DNA of 51,498 nucleotides from Chloroflexota bacterium (GTDB lineage: Bacteria > Chloroflexota > UBA11872): NCBI GenBank assembly GCA_028873795.1, contig JAPPNP010000039.1, positions 1 through 51,498 on the forward strand, read 5' to 3'. Below are positions 1 to 7,060 of the stretch, in pieces; the first letter of the stretch is position 1; each line of letters opens with the position of its first letter. The notes under the pieces were generated by a model. The model ran no database searches and was not told the origin of the DNA. It saw only the letters and a list, made by a program, of their open reading frames with translations. Made by a program: the position numbers and the translations under genes.

Positions 1-1668
1 GTCGAGGTCATCAAGGAAGTCACGGCCGAGATGATGATTCCGGACGGTCCGCTCACCGGCGGCACGCTGACGCTCAGCGCCAGCCGCGCCAACACGCAGG
101 ACATCTTCACGCCGCTGCGGGCCGTCAGCAGCACGCAGGGATTCGTGTTTGGCTACGTCTACGAGCCGCTGTGGATTGGCGACACTTGGGGCATGGGCGA
201 GACGCCGCAGATGACCGGCCAATGGGACAAGGCGCTAGCCAACAGCTGGGAGGAAGTTGAGCAGGACCGGTCCTACATCTTCCATCTCAACCCCGACATC
301 TGGTGGCATGACCGCACGCGCGTGGTCGATGCGGACGACGTGCTGTTCGGCATGGAGATGGCGTTCGACCCGGCCTACAACAACAACAAGCACAAGACGG
401 CTTGGGGTGATATCGAAGGTGTGAAGGCCTGGGCGGAGAACCCGACCGAGAGCATCACCGACGCCTCGGGTGTGACCAAGATCGACGAGATGACAGTCCA
501 GGTCACGATCGAGCGGCCCGACAACAACTGGTGGGCGTCCGGCAGCAAGGTCTTTGCGATGCCGCGGCACCACTTCGCGGGTCTGGACAAGGCGATCGCG
601 ACCGAAGCGCGAGCCGTTGACCTTCTGGGCAACGGCCCGATGATTTTCGAGCGCTACGTCACCCAGCAGTTTGCCGACCTCACGGCGAACAAGGACTGGG
701 CCTACGGCGCGCCGTACGTGGATGACTACGTCGTGCGCTATGGCGACGGCGCGGCGCTGGACGCGGCCACCGAGGCCAACGAGCAGCCGAACCCGATCGA
801 CTTCCACCGCGCGGCGGGCGGCATCGAAGCCTTCGCGCGCTTGGCGGCGCAAGAGCACCTGCGGCCGTTCCCGCAGCGCTCACCGTTCGCCTCCGGCGTG
901 TTCCTCAACCAGACGGCGGAGATTTTTGCCGACATGACGCTCGAGCAGCAGTCGTTGCTGATCGAGGCCATGGTGCTGGCGGTGGACCGCGAGCAGTTGA
1001 ACAACGAGCTGCACGGCGGCACGCGGTTCATCTCGGACTACATCTTCGAGCACGTGGCGCTGCTGTCGGATCCGCCCGAGGGCACCTTCCGCGACCTGGC
1101 CTACAACCCGGACGCCGCACGCGAGTTGCTGGCGGAGGCGAACTGGGACACCAACAAGGTCATCAAGTGGATGCGCTGGCGAGCGCCGGCGCCGCGTGAT
1201 CTGGCGATCAAGTCCTATTGGGACGAGGTCGGCATCCAGACCGAGTTCCTGATCATCGACGGCTCCGCCGTGATCGAGAAGCTCTACCAGGAGCGGGTGC
1301 ACGACCTGGTGTTCGCCAACATGGGTGGCGACCAGAACCCCGTGGACGCGTGCCTGCGGATCTGCAGCGACCGGCTGTATGAGTTGGGTGGCTGGAACCA
1401 CTCGAACATCAACCGGCCGTGGATCGACGAGGCATACGCGGCCATCCTGGGCGCGGCAAACGCCGAGGAGCGGCGCGAGGTCTGGCTGGAGATGGCGGCG
1501 CGGTTGCACGCGCGCGGCGAGATGGTCTACGGCCAGTTCTCGCGCGGGTCGCTGCTGAACCTGTACCACCGCCGGGTGAAGGGCGCGTTCTGGATGCAGA
1601 ACTACGCCATTCCCGTGCGGTCGCCGATCAACCTGGTGTGGATCGACCCGTACTGGGCCGAGCGGTAG
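1..1668 (+). CDS. Family 5 extracellular solute-binding protein (peptide/nickel/opine type), 5' end outside window
   Basis: The reading frame is open from base 1, so the N-terminus, with any lipoprotein signal, lies to the left; an internal ATG at 31 is unlikely to be the true start. The first residues (VEVIKEVTAE) resemble the charged repeat linker often seen after the lipobox in Chloroflexota binding proteins. The next about 545 residues have SBP_bac_5 features: a 'GGTLTLSAS' first strand, a 'YEPL' segment, and a C-terminal half with 'NPDAARELLAEANWD' and a 'EVGIQTEF' strand typical of oligopeptide-binding (DppA/OppA-like) proteins. It would bind a peptide or related solute outside the membrane for an ABC importer. 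No permease or ATPase partner follows it; the operon is probably to the left. Substrate unknown. Confidence 0.9.
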   Translation, partial: VEVIKEVTAEMMIPDGPLTGGTLTLSASRANTQDIFTPLRAVSSTQGFVFGYVYEPLWIGDTWGMGETPQMTGQWDKALANSWEEVEQDRSYIFHLNPDIWWHDRTRVVDADDVLFGMEMAFDPAYNNNKHKTAWGDIEGVKAWAENPTESITDASGVTKIDEMTVQVTIERPDNNWWASGSKVFAMPRHHFAGLDKAIATEARAVDLLGNGPMIFERYVTQQFADLTANKDWAYGAPYVDDYVVRYGDGAALDAATEANEQPNPIDFHRAAGGIEAFARLAAQEHLRPFPQRSPFASGVFLNQTAEIFADMTLEQQSLLIEAMVLAVDREQLNNELHGGTRFISDYIFEHVALLSDPPEGTFRDLAYNPDAARELLAEANWDTNKVIKWMRWRAPAPRDLAIKSYWDEVGIQTEFLIIDGSAVIEKLYQERVHDLVFANMGGDQNPVDACLRICSDRLYELGGWNHSNINRPWIDEAYAAILGAANAEERREVWLEMAARLHARGEMVYGQFSRGSLLNLYHRRVKGAFWMQNYAIPVRSPINLVWIDPYWAER

Positions 1669-1714
1669 CGCCCACCGCGACGCCCCTGCCCTGAGCAGCG
1701 GCGCCCGCGGCAAG

Positions 1715-1750
1715 CGAAGAGCCGGCGGTCGCACGACCGCCGGCTCTTCG
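1715..1750 (+). terminator. Long perfect hairpin after the binding-protein gene
   Basis: Two 17-base arms (1715-1731 and 1734-1750) are exact reverse complements with two bases between them, starting 47 bases after the stop codon. There is no T-run after the stem, so it may act as a transcript 3' end or stabiliser rather than a textbook intrinsic terminator. Confidence 0.6.
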
Positions 1751-1765
1751 GCGCTTGAACCCTCC

Positions 1766-1790
1766 GTCATTCTCGGGAAGAGGGGAATCT
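1766..1790. repeat. Degenerate copy of GTCATTC...GGAATCT dispersed repeat
   Basis: Starts GTCATTCTCGGG and ends GGGGAATCT, an imperfect palindrome related to the identical 26-base copies at 2865 and 3788 and to the copy at 34304. It lies outside genes, as do all copies seen. Confidence 0.55.
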
Positions 1791-1819
1791 AGCGGCCGCT
1801 CAACCGGGTTCGCCCACGA

Positions 1820-1847
1820 GTAGGGGCGGTTCGCGAACCGCCCTTAC
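1820..1847. repeat. REP-like 28-base palindrome, copy 1
   Basis: GTAGGGGCGGTTCG followed by its reverse complement with one mismatch in the right arm. A perfect copy is at 30141-30168. Both are intergenic and lie downstream of genes. Confidence 0.7.
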
Positions 1848-2019
1848 CTCATCTGCTCAAGGGTTTCTGTGAGGAGAAGCCAAATTCGTTGCCCCTCCGC
1901 CTGGAGGCGATCGGTTGTCGTGTCGCTGAGTCGCCCTCCTCCACCACCGCCATCATGGATAATCGCGGCATGTTTCCCGCGCCGGCTGACGGCGCGGCGC
2001 GATGAAGGAACCCGGCGAC

Positions 2020-2772
2020 ATGCACCTGGTGCGCTACGAACTCGACGGAAGCATTCGGCACGGCATCCTGGAAGACGGCTCGATCTCCGAGATCGAAGGC
2101 GATTTCTTCGGCGACCGCCGGCGCACCGGCGCGGTGGTTGCCCTGGACGCGGTTACGCTCAAGTCCCCGACCGCGCCGTCGAAGGTCATCAATGCCGCCG
2201 GCAACTACGAGAGCCACATGGCCGGCGCGCCCAAGCCGCCCCGCCCCAAGCCGTTCCTGGCCCCCAGCACGTCCGTCACGGACCCCGGGGCCAATGTCGT
2301 CATGCCGCGTGAGACGCCGGTGTCGTACGAAGGCGAAATGGCCGTCGTCATCAGCAAACGTGGCCGCCATATCGCCGAGGAGGACGTTTCGGACTACATC
2401 CTCGGCGTGTGCTGCGCCAACGACGTCAGCGCCTACGAGTGGGTCGGCGCCGACAGCGATTGGTTCCGCGGCAAGGGCACCGACACGTTCTCGCCCTTCG
2501 GCCCCTGGGTCACTCCCGGCCTGGACTACCGCGATCTGCAACTCATCACGCGCGTGAACGGCGAGGTGGTCGAAGACACCCGCACGACCAAGATGTTCTA
2601 CGGCGTCGACGAGCTGGTCAGCTACGTCTCGCGGTACATGACGATCGAGCCGGGCGACGTCTTCTTCACCGGCACCTCGGGCGAGAGCACCCCGCTCAAC
2701 GACGGCGACGTCGTGGAAGTCGAGGTCGAAGGCAACGGCGTCCTCAGCAACACCTTCGTGCTGGCGCCGTAA
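2020..2772 (+). CDS. Fumarylacetoacetate hydrolase (FAH) family protein
   Basis: Predicted 250-residue enzyme of the FAH/FAHD superfamily, which hydrolyses, decarboxylates or isomerises beta-diketone-type or 2-oxo acid substrates with a bound Mg/Mn ion. The metal-ligand pattern is visible: E104 and E106 in 'YEGEMAVVI' and D135 in 'ANDVSAYEW', followed by the family pattern 'KGTDTFSPFGPWV' and a C-terminal 'PGDVFFTGTSGE...GDVVEVEVEG'. I chose ATG 2020 because MHLVRYEL matches family N-termini and an AAGGA lies 11 bases upstream; ATG 2002 would add six residues. It is a single gene, with a PhyH-family gene convergent to it. The exact substrate cannot be read from sequence; sugar-acid or aromatic catabolism is usual for such homologues. 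Confidence 0.9.
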   Translation: MHLVRYELDGSIRHGILEDGSISEIEGDFFGDRRRTGAVVALDAVTLKSPTAPSKVINAAGNYESHMAGAPKPPRPKPFLAPSTSVTDPGANVVMPRETPVSYEGEMAVVISKRGRHIAEEDVSDYILGVCCANDVSAYEWVGADSDWFRGKGTDTFSPFGPWVTPGLDYRDLQLITRVNGEVVEDTRTTKMFYGVDELVSYVSRYMTIEPGDVFFTGTSGESTPLNDGDVVEVEVEGNGVLSNTFVLAP

Positions 2773-2800
2773 CCCGACTTCGCTCGAGCCCTTCCGCTAG

Positions 2801-2890
2801 TCCGAGCGCAGCCGTTCTGTCCTTCCGAGCGCAGCCGTTCTGTCCTTCCGAGCGCAGCGGTGCCGTCATTCCGAGCGCAGCGAGGAATCT
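2801..2890. repeat. Four-unit 23-bp tandem repeat
   Basis: Units begin with TCCGAGCGCAGC at 2801, 2824, 2847 and 2870, an exact 23-base period. The first two units are followed by the same CGTTCTGTCCT; the last unit merges into the 26-base dispersed repeat. It looks like local expansion of half of that repeat. It sits between the convergent FAH and PhyH genes. Confidence 0.8.
2865..2890. repeat. Dispersed 26-base repeat, copy A
   Basis: Begins GTCATTCCGAGCGCAGCGAG and ends GAATCT. It is identical over 26 bases to 3788-3813, and the two copies flank the PhyH gene in direct orientation. Confidence 0.8.
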
Positions 2891-2948
2891 AGAGCGCCGC
2901 GCCTCCGGCCGCACATTGGTCCCCGCTGGCATCCCCGGGCGGCTCGGA

Positions 2949-3698
2949 CTAGTCCGGCAGGCCCATCAAGGCGCGTCGCCGCGGATCGGATTGCTTGGCG
3001 ATGTAGGCGTCGGTGGACTTCATCTCCTCGTGCCCCGCGAATTCGACCTGCGACGGCTTGAACAGCAGCCAAATCACCCGGCGCGGGCGGTCCGAATCGT
3101 TCGGCGTGTTGGTGTGCCAGAGGTTCGTGTTGTTCAGCAGACAGGCGCCCGCCGGTCCGGTGGCGTGCACCATGCCGGGAAGCGCGCGCGGCTGGCCGTC
3201 GCGGTTGGCCCACGGTGGCGGTGGCTCGGCGCTCAGGTGACTTCCGGGAAGGAAGGCAGTCGCGCCGTTGGGTTCGGCGATGTCGTCCAGGAAATAGGTC
3301 AGGCGGAGGTAGGGGCCGCCGTCGCGATGCCAGAGTGTCGCCGCTCGTGAACGCGGGGCCCGGTAGTTGCCCGTCGCATCGCAACACAGCGTGGCGTCAT
3401 GCCCCAGCGCGGCCTGGACGATCGGGAGGACGGTGGGCAGGTCCATCAGGTCCTCGAATACCGGGTGCAGTTCGAACAGGCGGTTGATATCGATGGATCC
3501 CGATCCCGGAAGCGACGTCCGCCGGTAGTCCTCCACGGCCGTCGGCACATTGGCGTGATCGTGGAAGAGCCGGTCCAGGCAATCGCGAACCTGCTTCAGG
3601 CGTGTGGGAGGAAGCGCCTCGGGCACGAGCGTGAAGCCCGTGAACTCCAGACGCTTGAGGTGCAGCGCCATGGCATGGACTTCTGGAAGCGGGTCCAT
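2949..3698 (-). CDS. Phytanoyl-CoA dioxygenase (PhyH) family oxygenase
   Basis: A 249-residue member of the PhyH family of Fe(II)/2-oxoglutarate oxygenases, which hydroxylate small organic substrates. The iron triad is visible: H124 and D126 in 'WHRDGG' and a distal H195 in 'NTNLWHTNTP', with an arginine (about 206-207, 'RRVIW') placed to bind 2-oxoglutarate. ATG 3698 was chosen because GGAG lies seven bases upstream; TTG 3713 and ATG 3671 are alternatives. It is divergent from phnA across a 331-base gap. The PhyH family includes PhnY, which hydroxylates 2-aminoethylphosphonate, so a phosphonate role is possible given phnA next door. This is inference only, since PhyH proteins have many substrates. 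Confidence 0.88.
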   Translation of the reverse strand: MDPLPEVHAMALHLKRLEFTGFTLVPEALPPTRLKQVRDCLDRLFHDHANVPTAVEDYRRTSLPGSGSIDINRLFELHPVFEDLMDLPTVLPIVQAALGHDATLCCDATGNYRAPRSRAATLWHRDGGPYLRLTYFLDDIAEPNGATAFLPGSHLSAEPPPPWANRDGQPRALPGMVHATGPAGACLLNNTNLWHTNTPNDSDRPRRVIWLLFKPSQVEFAGHEEMKSTDAYIAKQSDPRRRALMGLPD

Positions 3699-4029
3699 CC
3701 CTGTACTCCACAACGGACGCTTCGCACGAGCAACGCTGCGAGAATAACGCTGCCGTGGACCGTGCTCCGAGCACGGACTCTCAAACTGTCATTCCGAGCG
3801 CAGCGAGGAATCTAAGGGGGTGGGGATACGGCGCCATGCTCTGAGATTCCTCACACGCCTCCGGATTAACATGCCAAGGGTCGAAGGCCCAGCCCACCGA
3901 CGGCATATGCTTTGACCTCGAAGTTAAACGCCGAACATGCCAAGAAACTCACCGCTTACGCCTGGGCCGCCAAGTCCAATCCTGCCGATAAACTGACCGA
4001 GAACCCGAGCACCCTACGCGAGGCTGCCG
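3699..4029. other. Divergent intergenic region between PhyH gene and phnA
   Basis: About 330 bases without a supportable gene. It contains the second identical 26-base repeat (3788-3813) and, 30 bases further, AGATTCCTCA (3843-3852), which is complementary to the end of that repeat, so a larger hairpin could form. The promoters of both flanking genes must be here; none is convincing by eye. Confidence 0.5.
3788..3813. repeat. Dispersed 26-base repeat, copy B
   Basis: Identical to 2865-2890 and in the same orientation. Confidence 0.8.
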
Positions 4030-5226
4030 TTGCCCGAATCCCAAACACCCGTGGTCGTCATTTGCGCCGACGGGACCGATCCCGCCTATGTCGACGCAGC
4101 CATCGACCACGGCTGCATGCCCACGCTCGCACGCTTCCAGCGCGAGGGCGCGTATCACCTGGTGCCGGCCGCGATTCCCTCGTTCACCAACCCCAACAAC
4201 ATGACCATCACCACCAGCCGGCCGCCGGCGGCGCACGGAATCTCCGGGAACTACTTCTACGACGCCAAGCGCGAGGTGGAGGTGATGATGGATCACCCGC
4301 GCTTCCTGCGCTGCGAATCGCTCTTCGCCCAATACGCCCACGAAGGCCGCCGCGTGGCCGCCATCACAGCCAAGGACAAGCTGCGCACCATGCTGGCCAC
4401 CGGCTGGCGCGGCATCTGCTTCTCCGGCGAGTTGGCCCACGAAACCACCGAGCATGAACACGGCATCGCCCAAATCACCCGGCGCATGGGTCAAGATAAC
4501 CCCGGCATCTACTCCGGCCACATGAGCGATTTCGTCATGGCCTGCGGCGTCTACCTAGTGCGCGAGCGCCGGGCGGACCTGCTCTATCTGTCGCTCACGG
4601 ATTTCGTGCAGCACACCTACGCGCCCGGCTCGCCCGAGGCCGACGCCTTCTACACGTCGCTCGATGGCCGCCTCGCCGAGCTCGACGCGCTCGGGGCCGT
4701 GATCCTGCTGACCGCCGACCACGGCATGAACGACAAGTGCCATCCCGACGGCACGCCCAACATCGTCTATCTGGAGACGATACTGGACGGGTCGGTGCCC
4801 GGACCGTTCCGGGTGGTGCTGCCGGTGACCGATCCACACGTGACGCACCACGCCGGCCTTGGGTCGTTTGCCACCGTCTATTTGCCGCCCGATCAGGTGG
4901 ATGCGGCGATCGAGCGTCTGCGCGACGACGCGCGCATTGACGACGCCCTGCCCCGCGGCGAGGCCGCGAGCAAGTATGAGCTCCCCGCCGACCGCATCGG
5001 CGACGTAGTCCTGCTCAGCGATCGCGGCTCCGTCTTGGGCCGAGCGCCCGGCGCGCACGATCTCTCGGTCCTCAGCGCCTCCCGCCTCCGCTCTCACGGC
5101 GGCCTGCATGAGGTGCCGGTGCCGCTCGCGTCGAATCGCCGGCTGAAACCGGATGTTGAAGCGCGAGCGGCCTCGCTGCGCAATGCCGACGCATTCCCGG
5201 TCGCAATGGACGGACTGCAAACCTAG
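4030..5226 (+). CDS. phnA: Phosphonoacetate hydrolase-like alkaline phosphatase superfamily enzyme
   Basis: A 398-residue protein of the alkaline-phosphatase/NPP superfamily, closest in pattern to phosphonoacetate hydrolase, which cleaves the C-P bond of phosphonoacetate to acetate and phosphate with two zinc ions. Visible: D14 in 'ICADGTD', nucleophile T53 in 'SFTNPNN', D191 and H195 in 'TDFVQHTYAPGS', D230 and H231 in 'TADHGMND', and a late histidine pair in 'VTHHAG' (about 273-274). The start is TTG at 4030, giving MPESQTPVVVICADG; GTG 4051 is the other option. No phnW or phosphonoacetaldehyde dehydrogenase lies beside it. The ABC exporter cluster begins 61 bases downstream and is probably a separate unit. 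Other NPP-type hydrolases remain possible, but the SFTNPNN block favours PhnA. Confidence 0.85.
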   Translation: MPESQTPVVVICADGTDPAYVDAAIDHGCMPTLARFQREGAYHLVPAAIPSFTNPNNMTITTSRPPAAHGISGNYFYDAKREVEVMMDHPRFLRCESLFAQYAHEGRRVAAITAKDKLRTMLATGWRGICFSGELAHETTEHEHGIAQITRRMGQDNPGIYSGHMSDFVMACGVYLVRERRADLLYLSLTDFVQHTYAPGSPEADAFYTSLDGRLAELDALGAVILLTADHGMNDKCHPDGTPNIVYLETILDGSVPGPFRVVLPVTDPHVTHHAGLGSFATVYLPPDQVDAAIERLRDDARIDDALPRGEAASKYELPADRIGDVVLLSDRGSVLGRAPGAHDLSVLSASRLRSHGGLHEVPVPLASNRRLKPDVEARAASLRNADAFPVAMDGLQT

Positions 5227-5287
5227 GCAGGCGCTTACCGCGTGCGCTCCGGCGGCGACCATGGCACCCTCGACCGAGGGAGGCTCG

Positions 5288-7060
5288 ATGAGCGACGCAG
5301 CGTCGGCCCAATCGCCCGGCACCGTCTGGCTCCTCCGCCGCTTGGCGGCCTACCTGCGGCCGCATTGGCGCTTGCAGGCGGGGGCGATTGTGGCATCGGT
5401 GTTCGTTGTGGCCACCTTCCTACCCTTCCCCTGGCTGACCAAGATCCTCATCGACGACGTCGTGGGGGCCGGAAACCTGGACCTGCTCGGTCCGGTGGCC
5501 GCGGGCTTGGTCGCGGCGTCCGTGGCCACGGCCGGTTTCCTTCTGGCGTCCAACTATCTGTTCACCACTGCCGGCGAGCAGGCGATCAACGACCTCCGCA
5601 CGCGCCTCATGGACCACACGCTGCGGCTGCCGCTCGCCTATTTCCGGCGTCAACGGACCGGCGAGGTCGTGGCCCACTTCACCACCGACTCCGTCGCGGT
5701 CACGGGCGTCTTTCGCGCGGCGTTCGGCGCCGGCCCCGCCGCCGTGATCGAGCTGGCCGTCATGCTGCTGGTGATCGGGCTCATCGACTGGCGCTTGGTC
5801 CTGGTGTCGCTTGGCGTCGTCCCGCTCCAAATGCTGTTGCCGGCGCTGCTCGGCGGCCCGCAACGCCGGGCCGGTGAGCGACAGCAGACGGCCATGGCCG
5901 CGCTTGGCGGGCTATCCACCGAGTTGGTCGCCGGCGCCCGCGAGATCAGGGCCTTTAACCGGCAGGGGTGGGCGGCGAGCCGCCTGGCAGACGATTTGCA
6001 CCGGCTGTTTAGCGCTCGCCTGCGTGCGGCGGCATTGCTGCAGACTCGGCTCTTCGTCGGCCTCATCGCCCATCTGATTCGGGTGGCGATCTTTGCGGTC
6101 CTGGCTGGGGCCATCCTCGGCGGTGAGATCGAGCTTGGCGTGATGTTCGCGTTGGCCCAGTACATGGCGTATTTCCTGGGTCCGGCATACGTGCTGATGG
6201 GCGCTTACGCCGAGACCCAGCACGCCCTGGGCGCCGCGGGACGGCTGTTCGCGTTCCTCGACGCGCCCACAGAGTCGGCGAAACCGGACGCCGCGCGCGG
6301 CCTGCCGGATATCCGTGGCGAGATTTACTTCGAGCACGTCAACGCCGCCTACGAGAGCGGCGCGCCCGTGATCCACGACGTGAGCTTCACGGCGCCCGCC
6401 GGTCGGACCACGGCCTTGGTCGGTCCCAGCGGCTCCGGCAAGACCACCATCGCGAACCTGCTGCTGCGCTTCCTGGATCCGAGCGGCGGGCGCATCCTCG
6501 TGGATGGACATGACCTGGCCACGGTCACCGCGGCCGAGTTGCGGCGCCACGTGGGCGTCGTGTTCCAGGACCCGGTGCTCTTCGCCGACACGGTGGCCGA
6601 CAACATCAGGTTTGGCCGCGACGATATCTCGGAGGCGCGGGTCGTCGAGGCGGCCACCATCGCGAATGCGCACGATTTCATATCGGCCATGCCGCAGGGC
6701 TACGCGACCCAGATCGGCGAACGTGGCTTGCGACTCTCCGGCGGGCAGGCGCAGCGCATCGCGATTGCCCGGGCCATCGCCGCCGACCCGCGGGTCCTCG
6801 TCCTCGACGAGGCCACCTCGGCGCTCGATGCCGAGGCCGAACGCCTGGTGCAAGCGGCCTTGGAGCGGGCCGCCAAGGACCGCACCATGCTGGTGATCGC
6901 GCACCGGCTGGCCACCGTGCGCGGCGCGGACCGCATCGTCGTGCTCGACGCGGGCAAGGTCGTGGATACCGATCGGCACGACGAGCTTTACGGCCGTTGT
7001 GATCTTTACCGCGAGCTCTGCGACCTGCAGATGACTTCCGACGGAACGGTGAATCCATGA
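5288..7060 (+). CDS. ABC exporter half-transporter A (fused TMD-NBD)
   Basis: 590 residues: an N-terminal six-helix exporter domain (about 30-320) and a C-terminal ATPase domain. Walker A GPSGSGKTT (about 379), signature LSGGQAQR (about 483), Walker B 'VLVLDEATSALD' (about 503) and H-loop 'AHRLATV' are all intact. ATG 5288 (MSDAAS) is chosen because GGGAGG precedes it by five bases; the frame is open further upstream but would overlap phnA. The stop overlaps the start of the next gene as ATGA, indicating translational coupling, so A and B probably form a heterodimer. It resembles MsbA/LmrA/BmrA-type lipid, drug or peptide exporters; the substrate cannot be told. It resembles the gene at 8961 more than its direct neighbour. 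Confidence 0.93.
   Translation: MSDAASAQSPGTVWLLRRLAAYLRPHWRLQAGAIVASVFVVATFLPFPWLTKILIDDVVGAGNLDLLGPVAAGLVAASVATAGFLLASNYLFTTAGEQAINDLRTRLMDHTLRLPLAYFRRQRTGEVVAHFTTDSVAVTGVFRAAFGAGPAAVIELAVMLLVIGLIDWRLVLVSLGVVPLQMLLPALLGGPQRRAGERQQTAMAALGGLSTELVAGAREIRAFNRQGWAASRLADDLHRLFSARLRAAALLQTRLFVGLIAHLIRVAIFAVLAGAILGGEIELGVMFALAQYMAYFLGPAYVLMGAYAETQHALGAAGRLFAFLDAPTESAKPDAARGLPDIRGEIYFEHVNAAYESGAPVIHDVSFTAPAGRTTALVGPSGSGKTTIANLLLRFLDPSGGRILVDGHDLATVTAAELRRHVGVVFQDPVLFADTVADNIRFGRDDISEARVVEAATIANAHDFISAMPQGYATQIGERGLRLSGGQAQRIAIARAIAADPRVLVLDEATSALDAEAERLVQAALERAAKDRTMLVIAHRLATVRGADRIVVLDAGKVVDTDRHDELYGRCDLYRELCDLQMTSDGTVNP

Larger units (their letters stand above)
1669..2019. other. Intergenic region with a hairpin and two repeat elements
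   Basis: No credible coding sequence is seen here. The gap holds a strong hairpin just after the binding-protein gene, a copy of the GTCATTC/GGAATC dispersed repeat and a near-perfect 28-base palindrome, each listed separately. The promoter of the FAH-family gene must lie in its last part, but I cannot pick out a convincing -35/-10 pair. Confidence 0.6.

Noticed and set aside
2801-2890. CRISPR-like array.
   Set aside because: Only four 23-base units with near-identical content and no unique spacers; a simple tandem repeat.
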